Part shown: positions 1-7,819 of the stretch, in pieces
Layout: every line of letters starts with the position of its first letter
How positions within the stretch are numbered: position 1 is the stretch's first letter
Source: Vibrio chagasii
Lineage (GTDB): Bacteria > Pseudomonadota > Gammaproteobacteria > Enterobacterales > Vibrionaceae
Assembly: GCF_002954585.1 (NCBI RefSeq)
Contig: NZ_MSCI01000002.1
Span: 2,334,089 to 2,398,088 of the forward strand
Direction: 5' to 3'
Length of the DNA stretch: 64,000 nt
The notes under the pieces: model-generated
Told to the model about the DNA's origin: nothing
The model's input: the letters and a program-made list of their open reading frames with translations, nothing else
Databases searched by the model: none
Made by a program: the position numbers and the translations under genes

Positions 1-231
1 CACTTCAAGGTTATAAGCCACTGAAATTGGATCTTCAACATCCATTACGGCACTTACTTGGTGACTAACTTCGGCGCAGTCGTCTACATTGATACCGTTT
101 GGAGAATCGATGTAAATACGTAGCGTTGAGTGCTCACCAGCACGAATAAATTCTAATCCAACTAACTCATAACCTGATGCTGCTACTGGAGCGTCAAGCA
201 TTTCAGTAAGTTGTCTTTCTAAACCAGTCAT
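1..231 (-). CDS. rimP: Ribosome maturation factor RimP (N-terminal part, runs off the window)
   Basis: The first 77 codons are present, beginning MTGLERQLTEMLDAPV and continuing into VGLEFIRAGEHSTLRIYID, the RimP N-terminal domain. RimP binds the 30S subunit and is needed for its maturation. In gammaproteobacteria it heads the rimP-nusA-infB operon, usually just after an initiator tRNA gene, and that arrangement is seen here with tRNA-fMet upstream. The C-terminal half lies outside the window. The start codon follows a U-tract hairpin by only 17 nt, which suggests transcription into rimP is attenuated. Confidence 0.93.
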   Translation of the reverse strand, partial: MTGLERQLTEMLDAPVAASGYELVGLEFIRAGEHSTLRIYIDSPNGINVDDCAEVSHQVSAVMDVEDPISVAYNLEV

Positions 232-248
232 TTAACCACTCCAGAAAC

Positions 249-268
249 AAAAAAAGGGCTCAAAGCCC
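249..268 (-). terminator. Intrinsic terminator-like hairpin directly upstream of rimP
   Basis: Read on the minus strand, stem GGGCT (264-268 side) and AGCCC (256-260 side) enclose a 3-nt loop, followed by seven T residues. It lies 17 nt before the rimP start codon, so it would end transcripts entering from the tRNA genes or from a local promoter. The stem is short at 5 bp. It could act as an attenuator of the rimP-nusA-infB operon. Confidence 0.55.
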
Positions 269-289
269 AATTTAAATTCCAAGCAAACA

Positions 290-321
290 TTATCTAAACG
301 CATTTACAAATGCTTAGATAA
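290..321. repeat. 32-bp dyad between tRNA-fMet and rimP
   Basis: The arms TTATCTAA/TTAGATAA and GCATTT/AAATGC are nested around a 2-nt centre, with an extra AC on one side. Read on the minus strand, the proximal arm contains TAGATAAT, which resembles a -10 box for rimP. It may be an RNA hairpin or an operator. The function is unknown. Confidence 0.5.
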
Positions 322-323
322 CA

Positions 324-350
324 AAAAACCCCGTATAAGCCGGGGTTTTT
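324..350 (-). terminator. Intrinsic terminator after tRNA-fMet
   Basis: The stem CCCCG/CGGGG (329-333 and 341-345) has a 7-nt loop and is flanked by A and T runs. It lies 115 nt downstream of the initiator tRNA on the minus strand and probably ends the secG-tRNA transcript. Confidence 0.75.
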
Positions 351-465
351 GTTGCTGGACCCTTATATGCTAAGTGCCATCACATTCGATATCACACTTA
401 ACTCACAGTGAGGTTCACACTGTGCAAACTTGCTACCAATTAAGACTAAATATAGCACTTAAAAT

Positions 466-542
<77 letters not shown>

Positions 543-595
543 TCCGACTTGCGAGCATTATACGCCCAACAAGATGTTTTACAAGTTTGTAAACA

Positions 596-680
596 TGGTG
601 CCGAGAGAGGGACTCGAACCCTCACACCCTAAGGCACTAGCACCTCATGCTAGCGTGTCTACCAATTTCACCATCTCGGC
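596..680 (-). tRNA. tRNA-Leu (GAG)
   Basis: This is an 85-nt class II tRNA on the minus strand with a long variable arm and encoded CCA. The anticodon loop reads ATGAGGT, giving anticodon GAG between stems CTAGC and GCTAG. It begins 16 nt after the secG stop codon, so it is very probably processed from a secG-tRNA-Leu-tRNA-fMet transcript. Confidence 0.96.
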
Positions 681-696
681 ATCAAATCTTTACAGA

Positions 697-1029
697 TTAT
701 TGTGGAATCTCGTCGCCTTGCGCCGGGACTTCACTCACTGCGTCTTCAGCTTGCTGGATAACCTGACCTTGAGTCGGGTCCATCCACTGTGACTCAGTTT
801 TATGTGTAGACATATTACCAAGCACTAAGCTAAGGACAAAAAATGTAGTTGCAAAAATTGCAGTCATTCGGGTTAGGAAATTTCCTGAGCCACTAGCACC
901 AAACACAGTGTTTGAAGCGCCAGCACCGAAAGAGGCTCCCATATCTGCGCCTTTACCTTGTTGAATCAACACTAGGCCAATTACACCAAGCGCTGCCAAC
1001 AGGTAAATCACAAGTAGAACTGTAAACAT
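697..1029 (-). CDS. secG: SecG, preprotein translocase subunit
   Basis: A 110-residue inner-membrane protein starting MFTVLLVIYLLAALG. It has two hydrophobic segments (about 2-20 and 52-72) around the conserved LVLIQQGKGADMGASFGAG loop. SecG stimulates protein export through SecYEG by helping the SecA cycle. I chose the internal ATG at 1029 over longer in-frame extensions because it gives the standard SecG length and follows an AGGTGG-type ribosome-binding site. The gene has its own promoter and leads straight into two tRNA genes. Confidence 0.95.
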   Translation of the reverse strand: MFTVLLVIYLLAALGVIGLVLIQQGKGADMGASFGAGASNTVFGASGSGNFLTRMTAIFATTFFVLSLVLGNMSTHKTESQWMDPTQGQVIQQAEDAVSEVPAQGDEIPQ

Positions 1030-1123
1030 TTTTCCACCTATGTTCCTAATTGTTGAGCCAGCGCCGTTCAAAAAAGTTATTTTCAAGAACAAGGCTAGCG
1101 ACCTCCTAACTGAAGGCCGAGCA

Positions 1124-1152
1124 ATACTAGCGAATGCGGCGATGGCTGACAA
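1124..1152 (-). promoter_or_regulatory. Sigma70 promoter of secG-tRNA-Leu-tRNA-fMet
   Basis: On the minus strand, TTGTCA (1147-1152) and TAGTAT (1124-1129) are separated by exactly 17 bp. It lies about 95 bp upstream of secG and downstream of the glmM terminator. This is a strong consensus-like match. Confidence 0.8.
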
Positions 1153-1194
1153 GGAGAATTTGCTAAAAAATAAGCCTTCACCAAGTGAACGGTT

Positions 1195-1245
1195 AAAAAA
1201 AGGCCAAAAGCGACACAAAACCCATTTATGTCCCTTTTGACCTTT
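1195..1245 (-). terminator. Intrinsic terminator after glmM
   Basis: A long near-perfect stem pairs positions 1229-1245 with 1199-1215, with one G-G mismatch and one wobble pair. A run of T residues follows on the minus strand. It lies about 65 nt past the glmM stop and separates folP-glmM from secG. Confidence 0.75.
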
Positions 1246-1308
1246 ATACTATTTAACCCTTGTTACTCGTAGATATACTTGATAGCACTCGCTGAGTAAG
1301 GCGCTAAA

Positions 1309-2649
1309 TTAGCAATTCGCTTTTACTGCATCTGCGATCTTAAGTGCTGAAGCTTGAACTAAATCAGCATCTTCACCTTCAACCATTACGCGCAATAGTG
1401 GCTCTGTACCAGACTTACGAAGTAGCACACGCCCCTTCTCGCCGAGCTCAGCTTCTACTTCTACAACAGCCGCTTTGACTGCATCTGCTTCCAGTGGGTT
1501 TGAATCACCACTGAAACGAACGTTTTCTAGGACTTGCGGGTATAGCGTCATGCCCTGAGAAAGCTCATTCAATGTCATCTCACTGCCAACAACTGAAGCA
1601 AGAACTTGCAATGCTGCAACGATAGCATCACCAGTAGTCACTTTATCTAGCAGAATAACGTGACCTGAGTTTTCAGCACCGATCTTCCAACCTTTTGCTA
1701 GCAGTTGTTCCATTACGTAACGGTCACCAACTGCAGCGCGTACAAATGGAATACCTAGCTGCTTAAGGCCGTTTTCCATACCTAGGTTGGTCATCAGCGT
1801 ACCAACAACACCACCTTTCAGCTCACCACGACGCAATGCATCGCGAGCAATGATGTAAGCAATTTGGTCACCATCAACCTTGTTACCTAGTTCATCAACC
1901 ATGATGATACGGTCACCGTCACCATCAAAGCCAAGGCCTAGTGCTGCTTTCTCTTCTAGCACTTTCGCCTGTAGAGCACGAACATCCGTCGCACCCACTT
2001 CGTGGTTAATGTTGGTACCGTTTGGTTCAACACCAATAGCAACAACCTCAGCACCTAGCTCTTTGAATACAGCAGGAGCAATGTGGTAAGTCGCGCCGTG
2101 AGCACAGTCAACAACAATCTTCATGCCAGCAAGCGTCATTTGGTTCGGGAACGTGCTCTTACAGAATTCAATGTATCGACCTGCCGCATCGTTTAGACGA
2201 ACTGCTTTACCAAGCTCAGAAGAGTCAACACACTCAATGTCTTTATCAAGTTCAGCTTCGATCGCCAGCTCGATATCATCTGGAAGTTTAGTGCCTTCAG
2301 AAGAGAAGAATTTAATACCGTTATCGTAGTAAGGGTTGTGTGAAGCCGAGATTACGATGCCCGCTTCAGCACGGAATGTTTGTGTTAGGTAAGCAACAGC
2401 AGGTGTTGGCATAGGGCCAGTGAACGTCGCTTGTAGACCAGCAGCAGCAAGGCCTGCCTCTAACGCAGACTCCAACATGTAACCAGAGATACGCGTATCT
2501 TTACCGATAATAACTTTCTTTGTACCTTGCTTTGCAAGTACACGACCAGCAGCCCAGCCAAGCTTCAGAACAAAATCAGGTGTGATCGGGTACTGGCCTA
2601 CTTTGCCACGCACACCATCTGTGCCGAAATAACGTCTTTTATCAGACAT
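1309..2649 (-). CDS. glmM: GlmM, phosphoglucosamine mutase
   Basis: A 446-residue enzyme interconverting GlcN-6-P and GlcN-1-P on the route to UDP-GlcNAc for peptidoglycan and LPS. The four-domain phosphohexomutase signature is clear. The active-site loop ISASHNP holds the phospho-serine at about S103, the Mg-binding loop is GFDGDGDR (about 240-247), and the substrate loop is GAENSGH. The C-terminal KSGTEPLLRVMVE loop binds phosphate. It sits 21 nt downstream of folP, the conserved folP-glmM pair. A second mutase of the superfamily (40989-42401) serves chitin breakdown. Confidence 0.97.
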   Translation of the reverse strand: MSDKRRYFGTDGVRGKVGQYPITPDFVLKLGWAAGRVLAKQGTKKVIIGKDTRISGYMLESALEAGLAAAGLQATFTGPMPTPAVAYLTQTFRAEAGIVISASHNPYYDNGIKFFSSEGTKLPDDIELAIEAELDKDIECVDSSELGKAVRLNDAAGRYIEFCKSTFPNQMTLAGMKIVVDCAHGATYHIAPAVFKELGAEVVAIGVEPNGTNINHEVGATDVRALQAKVLEEKAALGLGFDGDGDRIIMVDELGNKVDGDQIAYIIARDALRRGELKGGVVGTLMTNLGMENGLKQLGIPFVRAAVGDRYVMEQLLAKGWKIGAENSGHVILLDKVTTGDAIVAALQVLASVVGSEMTLNELSQGMTLYPQVLENVRFSGDSNPLEADAVKAAVVEVEAELGEKGRVLLRKSGTEPLLRVMVEGEDADLVQASALKIADAVKANC

Positions 2650-2670
2650 AGTGATTTTCCTTAATTATAT

Positions 2671-3501
2671 TTAGTGATTGTTATTCATCACTTCGATTAT
2701 TTTCATCGCTTCCAATGTCTCCTCGACATCATGAACACGAATAATTTGCGCGCCTTTCATCGCGGCAATGGTCGCGCAAGTGACGCTTGCGACCATACAG
2801 TCGGCTGGAACCTTATCTAACAACTTAAAGATCATCGATTTTCTCGATATCCCAGCTAAAACAGGTAAGCCTAACGAATGAAACTTTTCAAGATGCGCTA
2901 GTAGGTGATAATTGTGTTCTATGGTTTTACCAAAACCGAAGCCAGGATCAAGAATCAGCTGCTCTTTTGAAATACCAACTGCCTCACAAGCTTCAACCCT
3001 TTCTTGCAAGAATGCTTCTACATCCTGAAGAACATCATCATAACTTGGGTTAGCTTGCATGGTTCTTGGCTGGCCTTTCATGTGCATCAGACAAATCGGA
3101 ACATTGGCATCAGCAGCGACTTGTAATGCTCCAGGCTCTTGCAAAGCGCGCACATCATTGATCAAATCAGCGCCCGCTTCAACAGCTTGGCGCATCACTT
3201 CCGCTTTGCTGGTATCTATCGAGATCCACACATCAAACTTGGCACGAATGGCTTTAATAGCAGGGACGACACGCGCAAGCTCTTCTTCTAATGAAACATC
3301 AGGAGCGCCAGGTCGAGTTGACTCACCACCAATATCGATAATGCTGACGCCCGCTTGAACCATTCGTTCAGCTTGCTGTAGGGCATTATCAAGCGAGTTA
3401 AATTTCCCACCATCAGAGAAAGAGTCAGGGGTAACATTGAGGATACCCATCACATGTGGGCGATCTAACACGAGAGTTTTATTATTTGCTTTTAATATCA
3501 T
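2671..3501 (-). CDS. folP: FolP, dihydropteroate synthase
   Basis: A 276-residue cytoplasmic TIM-barrel enzyme that condenses dihydropterin pyrophosphate with p-aminobenzoate in folate synthesis. It is the sulfonamide target. Signature motifs are GILNVTPDSFSDGGKF near residue 20 and IDIGGESTRPGA near 56. DPGFGFGKT and GISRKSMI follow in the C-terminal half. It is cotranscribed with glmM, and a terminator separates it from ftsH. FolK, the enzyme one step earlier in the pathway, is encoded at the far end of this window. Confidence 0.96.
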   Translation of the reverse strand: MILKANNKTLVLDRPHVMGILNVTPDSFSDGGKFNSLDNALQQAERMVQAGVSIIDIGGESTRPGAPDVSLEEELARVVPAIKAIRAKFDVWISIDTSKAEVMRQAVEAGADLINDVRALQEPGALQVAADANVPICLMHMKGQPRTMQANPSYDDVLQDVEAFLQERVEACEAVGISKEQLILDPGFGFGKTIEHNYHLLAHLEKFHSLGLPVLAGISRKSMIFKLLDKVPADCMVASVTCATIAAMKGAQIIRVHDVEETLEAMKIIEVMNNNH

Positions 3502-3546
3502 GGAAGGCCGATCTTAAAGGGTAAAACACCATAGGCTATAAACAGA

Positions 3547-3572
3547 AAAACCCTGAGCGTGCTCAGGGTTTT
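3547..3572 (-). terminator. Intrinsic terminator after ftsH
   Basis: A perfect 12-bp stem AAAACCCTGAGC/GCTCAGGGTTTT has a 2-nt centre and a T-rich 3' side on the minus strand. It lies 17 nt past the ftsH stop. Confidence 0.85.
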
Positions 3573-3589
3573 AGTTGATAGTTTAGTAA

Positions 3590-5566
3590 TTAAGAATCTT
3601 TGTTTTGAGCATCATCTGATTCAGATTTAACTTCTTCAATTTTTGACTCTTCAGCTTTCGGTTCCGCTTTAGCTTCTTCTGCCTTAGCTTCAGGTTTTGC
3701 TTCTTCCTTTGCAGGCTCAGCTTTTATCTGATCACCCCAACCAGCTGGGTCACGAATCTCTTGCTTACGTTCCATCAAGTCATCAATTTGACCTGCATCG
3801 ATCGTTTCGAACTTCATTAGAGCGTCTTTCATCGAATGCATGATATCCATGTTATCTTCGAGAATCTTTTTAGCTCTGTCGTAGTTACGGTCGATAAGGA
3901 TACGAATCTCTTCATCGATAAGCTTAGTCGTGTCATCAGAGACGTGCTTAGCTTGGCTCATACCGCGACCTAGGAAAACTTCACCTTCTTCTTCTGCGTA
4001 AAGAAGAGGACCCAGTTTCTCAGAGAAGCCCCACTGCGTTACCATCTTACGAGCAATATCAGTTGCACGTTCGATATCGTTAGACGCACCAGTTGACACT
4101 TTGTCTTTGCCGTAGATAAGTTCTTCCGCAAGACGACCACCGTACAAGCTAGAAATCATAGACTCTAGGTGTTGGCGAGACATGCTCACACGATCTTGCT
4201 CTGGTAGGTACATCGTCACACCAAGCGCACGACCGCGTGGAATGATTGACACTTTGTACACTGGATCATGCTCTGGTACCAAACGACCAACAATTGCGTG
4301 ACCTGCTTCGTGGTATGCCGTTGACTCTTTCACTTCTTCTGACATTACCATTGAACGGCGCTCTGCACCCATCATGATTTTGTCTTTAGCAAGTTCAAAC
4401 TCCACCATAGAAACATTGCGCTTGTTACCACGAGCCGCAAATAGCGCTGCTTCGTTCACAAGGTTCGCAAGGTCTGCACCTGAGAAGCCTGGTGTACCAC
4501 GAGCAATAAGAGATGGTTCAACATCACCTGCTAGTGGAACCTTACGCATGTGTACTTTAAGAATCTGCTCACGGCCACGTACGTCTGGTAGACCAACCAC
4601 AACCTGACGGTCAAAACGACCAGGACGAAGTAGTGCTGGGTCTAGTACGTCTGGACGGTTAGTCGCTGCGATAACGATAATACCTTCGTTACCTTCGAAA
4701 CCATCCATCTCAACCAGCATTTGGTTCAGTGTTTGCTCACGCTCATCGTGACCACCACCAACACCAGCGCCACGCTGACGACCTACCGCATCGATCTCAT
4801 CAATAAAGATGATACAAGGTGCTGCTTTCTTCGCTTGTTCGAACATGTCACGTACACGAGATGCACCAACACCCACAAACATTTCAACGAAGTCAGAACC
4901 TGAAATAGTAAAGAATGGTACTTTCGCTTCACCAGCAATCGCTTTTGCAAGCAATGTCTTACCAGTACCAGGAGGACCAACCAACAGAATACCTGTTGGG
5001 ATCTTACCACCCAGCTTTTGGAAACGACTTGGGTCACGAAGGTAATCAACCAATTCTTTAACGTCTTCTTTTGCTTCGTCACAACCAGCGACATCTGCAA
5101 ACAACGTTTTGATCTGTTCTTCGCTCATCATACGAGCTTTGCTCTTACCGAAAGACATCGCGCCTTTACCGCCGCCGCCGCCTTGCATTTGACGCATGAA
5201 GAAAATCCACACACCAATCAGTAAGATCATAGGGAACCATGAGATGAAGATAGTGCCAAGTAGGCTCTGCTCTTCAGGAGGTGTGCCCTGAACTTTTACG
5301 TTTTGATTAATTAAGTCATCAAGTAGCTTTTGATCATAAACAGGCATGTAAGTTACATACTTAGCACCACCGCCACGACGTGTGAAAGTGATTTCGCTGT
5401 TATTGAACTGTGCGTCTTGAATCTGGCCTTGGCCAACTTCCTGTACAAACGTGGTGTAATCTACTGCTCTGCCGTTACTTTCCCCAGGGCCGAAGCTCTG
5501 GAATACCGACATCAACACTACTGCGATAACAAGCCACAGAATTAAATTTTTTGCCATGTCACTCAA
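3590..5566 (-). CDS. ftsH: FtsH, membrane-anchored ATP-dependent zinc protease
   Basis: A 658-residue AAA+ metalloprotease that degrades misassembled membrane proteins and regulators such as LpxC and sigma32 in other gammaproteobacteria. Visible in order are TM1 (about 8-24), a periplasmic domain, TM2 (about 104-124), and the Walker A motif GPPGTGKT (197-204). The Walker B motif IIFIDEIDA, the SRH region and the zinc site HEAGH follow. The start shown is a TTG with GAGAGG 8 nt upstream. The alternative ATG at 5557, where E. coli FtsH begins, is 17 nt from that site. The C-terminal tail is a Lys/Glu/Ala-rich low-complexity segment unlike the E. coli tail. It is downstream of rlmE, the conserved pair. 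Confidence 0.96.
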   Translation of the reverse strand: MSDMAKNLILWLVIAVVLMSVFQSFGPGESNGRAVDYTTFVQEVGQGQIQDAQFNNSEITFTRRGGGAKYVTYMPVYDQKLLDDLINQNVKVQGTPPEEQSLLGTIFISWFPMILLIGVWIFFMRQMQGGGGGKGAMSFGKSKARMMSEEQIKTLFADVAGCDEAKEDVKELVDYLRDPSRFQKLGGKIPTGILLVGPPGTGKTLLAKAIAGEAKVPFFTISGSDFVEMFVGVGASRVRDMFEQAKKAAPCIIFIDEIDAVGRQRGAGVGGGHDEREQTLNQMLVEMDGFEGNEGIIVIAATNRPDVLDPALLRPGRFDRQVVVGLPDVRGREQILKVHMRKVPLAGDVEPSLIARGTPGFSGADLANLVNEAALFAARGNKRNVSMVEFELAKDKIMMGAERRSMVMSEEVKESTAYHEAGHAIVGRLVPEHDPVYKVSIIPRGRALGVTMYLPEQDRVSMSRQHLESMISSLYGGRLAEELIYGKDKVSTGASNDIERATDIARKMVTQWGFSEKLGPLLYAEEEGEVFLGRGMSQAKHVSDDTTKLIDEEIRILIDRNYDRAKKILEDNMDIMHSMKDALMKFETIDAGQIDDLMERKQEIRDPAGWGDQIKAEPAKEEAKPEAKAEEAKAEPKAEESKIEEVKSESDDAQNKDS

Positions 5567-5664
5567 GGTGTCAGCCTCTCGATAACTAATTGTAATTAAA
5601 GGTAGGGTACTACAGTTTGTAACCTGTAGCCATATTGTTAACTCTCACTCTTGGAAGAGAATCG

Positions 5665-6294
5665 TTAACCTTTGTAACCAGTGGCTACGATAAACACTTC
5701 ACGAGAACGAGCTCGAGAAGAGTCGGGTTTTCTGACTTTCACCGTTTGAAACATCTCACGGACGTCTTTAACGTATTGATCAAACCCTTCGCCTTGGAAT
5801 ACTTTTACAATAAAACTACCATCGGTAGCTAGAACTTGTCGACACATATCCAAAGCTAATTCAACTAAATACATAGCTCTAGGCTGATCTACAGAGTTGT
5901 TGCCCGCTATATTAGGTGCCATATCTGACATCACGACATCAACCATGTTTGGTTGTATACGTTCCAATAAGGCTTCAAGAACAGCGTCTTCGCGAAAATC
6001 GCCTTGTAAGAAGCTGACGCCAGCGATCGGATCCATTGGTAACAAGTCACAGGCAATGATTTGTCCATTGTCTCCAACAATCTTAGCAGCATATTGAGAC
6101 CAACCACCAGGCGCTGCACCTAAATCCACAACGGTCATCCCTGGAGACAGCAATTTATCTTTCGTTTGAATCTCTTCCATTTTGAAATAAGCACGTGAGC
6201 GATAGCCTTTCTTTCTTGCTTCGTTTGCGTACTTGTCGTCGAAGTGTTCCTTCAACCAACGGCCTGAACTGGCCGAGTGTTTCTGTTTGCTCAT
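5665..6294 (-). CDS. rlmE: RlmE (RrmJ/FtsJ), 23S rRNA Um2552 2'-O-methyltransferase
   Basis: A 209-residue SAM-dependent methyltransferase acting on U2552 in the 23S rRNA A loop, a late step of 50S assembly. The SAM-binding motif VVDLGAAPGGWSQ and the catalytic-region DVVMSDMAPNIAGN are present. The start MSKQKHSASSGRWLKEHF at 6294 matches the family and follows GGAGG-like bases, so a longer in-frame start at 6351 is not used. It lies upstream of ftsH as in E. coli, with a possible heat-shock promoter ahead of it. Confidence 0.95.
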   Translation of the reverse strand: MSKQKHSASSGRWLKEHFDDKYANEARKKGYRSRAYFKMEEIQTKDKLLSPGMTVVDLGAAPGGWSQYAAKIVGDNGQIIACDLLPMDPIAGVSFLQGDFREDAVLEALLERIQPNMVDVVMSDMAPNIAGNNSVDQPRAMYLVELALDMCRQVLATDGSFIVKVFQGEGFDQYVKDVREMFQTVKVRKPDSSRARSREVFIVATGYKG

Positions 6295-6334
6295 TGGATA
6301 CCTAAAGTGGAGGAAAGTACTAATTGCCGAATAA

Positions 6335-6379
6335 ATTATAGTCTTCAGCATTAGATGGCGTTAAAATAGGGGTTTTCAA
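6335..6379 (-). promoter_or_regulatory. Candidate promoters of rlmE-ftsH (sigma32-like, and a TATAAT box)
   Basis: On the minus strand GTTGAAA (-35, 6374-6380) and CCATCTAA (-10, 6351-6358) are 15 bp apart, a partial match to the sigma32 consensus. A perfect TATAAT lies at 6335-6340 but has a poor -35. E. coli rlmE-ftsH is known to be heat-inducible, and the assignment here is inferred from that. Confidence 0.4.
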
Positions 6380-6408
6380 CCCTAATAGTAAAGAAAATTG
6401 GCCGCGTA

Positions 6409-6705
6409 ATGAACCTAAGTACCAAACAAAAGCAGCATCTAAAGGGCCTAGCTCACAGTTTAAAACCTGTAGTGCTAATGGGCGCAAATGGACTTACTGA
6501 AGCTGTTCTAGCGGAAATCGAATTAGCTCTAGACCACCACGAACTGATCAAAATTAAAGTTGCATCAGAAGACCGTGAAACTAAGCAGCTAATTATCGAT
6601 GCAATTGTACGTGAAACTAAAGCTGAGAAAGTACAGACTATCGGTAAGGTTCTAGTACTATTCCGTCAATCAGAAGCACGTAAAATCGAGATTCCACGTA
6701 AGTAA
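6409..6705 (+). CDS. yhbY: YhbY, CRM-domain ribosome assembly factor
   Basis: A 98-residue single-domain CRM protein (MNLSTKQKQHLKGLAHSLKPVV...). It shows the GANGLTEAVLAEI loop, analogous to the GxxG RNA-binding element, and ends KIEIPRK. YhbY associates with pre-50S particles in E. coli. It is divergent from rlmE, another 50S assembly factor, with 114 bp between start codons, and converges on greA. Confidence 0.93.
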   Translation: MNLSTKQKQHLKGLAHSLKPVVLMGANGLTEAVLAEIELALDHHELIKIKVASEDRETKQLIIDAIVRETKAEKVQTIGKVLVLFRQSEARKIEIPRK

Positions 6706-6778
6706 GTTAGCCTTATAACAAGCTAGCTTCACAAAGGGATAACCAGTGCGCTTATCTTTAAGTGTAGCGTGAGAAACG

Positions 6779-6805
6779 AAAAAGGTCGCATTTAGCGACC
6801 TTTTT
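6779..6805. terminator. Bidirectional terminator between yhbY and greA
   Basis: The stem GGTCGC/GCGACC (6784-6789 and 6795-6800) is flanked by A5 and T5. The A and T runs on both sides let it serve both convergent genes. Confidence 0.8.
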
Positions 6806-6831
6806 ACTTATCAGAAACAAAGAAAATTCAA

Positions 6832-7305
6832 TTAGATATATTCTACTTTGTCAATTTCGTAATCTTTATCACCGCCAGGAGTCGAAATCATCACTTCGTC
6901 GCCTTCCATCTTACCGATAAGACCGCGAGCAATTGGTGACTTCACTGAGATACGGCCAGTTTTGATATCAGCTTCGTCTTCAGAAACGATTTGGTAACGG
7001 TACTCTTCATCTGTATCAACATCAATCAGAGTGACTGTTGTACCAAAGATAATCTTGCCCGTATTTTCCATCTGGGTTACATCGATGATCTGAGCCACTG
7101 AAAGTTTGTATTCAATGTCGCGGATTTGAGCTTCACAGATACCCTGCTCTTCACGAGCTGCGTGGTATTCAGCATTCTCTTTTAAATCACCTAGTTCACG
7201 TGCTTCACCAATAGCTGCTGAGATAACAGGGCGTAGCTTAAGTAGGCGATCTAATTCGTCACGTAGCTGCTGAGCGCCACGTACTGTCATTGGAACCTTT
7301 TCCAT
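6832..7305 (-). CDS. greA: GreA, transcript cleavage factor
   Basis: A 157-residue factor that rescues backtracked RNA polymerase by stimulating cleavage of the transcript 3' end. The N-terminal coiled coil carries the acidic tip seen as ELGDLKENAEYHAAREEQ (about 38-55). The C-terminal FKBP-like domain ends ISTPGGDKDYEIDKVEYI. The length equals that of the family. An AGAGG-type site precedes the start. Confidence 0.96.
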   Translation of the reverse strand: MEKVPMTVRGAQQLRDELDRLLKLRPVISAAIGEARELGDLKENAEYHAAREEQGICEAQIRDIEYKLSVAQIIDVTQMENTGKIIFGTTVTLIDVDTDEEYRYQIVSEDEADIKTGRISVKSPIARGLIGKMEGDEVMISTPGGDKDYEIDKVEYI

Positions 7306-7819
7306 TTTTTACCTCTATGCCAAAGCTTTCTTTGGCCAACATAAATACACCCAACGTATTTTATTGGGTAGTAGAAACAAAACGATTTGGCTTAGTGTAA
7401 ACAAACTTTATGGCTAAATCATCTTTATTCCACTTTGCGTTTTAAAAGCTGTATCTAGGTCTAAATTACTGCCATCACAAAAATGAATAATAACCTCCCC
7501 ATCAATAACCTGAAAAACAAACATCTAAAAAAACAAAAAACAAACAAAATAAACACAGATCACACTTTTGTAAAAGTCACTATAAAACAAAAACTTAAAT
7601 AACAACAAATATAATAAAACAGTGTTCATTTTTTAGTTTTATATCATTTTACTAACTGGCAATGGAACTTTAGAGGTAAAAAGTAACCCATGGATTGCAC
7701 TGGCATTTTTCAGACTTCTGTTCTAATCATGGTTATGAAGCCTGATTAATACGGGCAATACACAAAAGGGTTCAAATCCTTAATAAAACTTCTATGGACA
7801 GTAATTAGGAAATAATAAC
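7306..7819. promoter_or_regulatory. 514-bp greA/ompU intergenic region with ompU promoter and leader
   Basis: The region is AT-rich. An A-rich tract at about 7511-7555 (repeated AAAC units, few T or G) lies upstream of a perfect TATAAT at 7610-7615 that lacks a good -35. That fits an activator-dependent promoter. ToxR binds A/T-rich direct repeats upstream of ompU in V. cholerae, and the tract is the obvious candidate here. Transcription from this box would give an untranslated leader of about 200 nt, a possible sRNA target. No coding sequence was recognised. Confidence 0.5.

Noticed and set aside
7441..7500. Short frames in the greA/ompU gap
   Set aside because: They are few-codon frames in AT-rich DNA without ribosome-binding sites.
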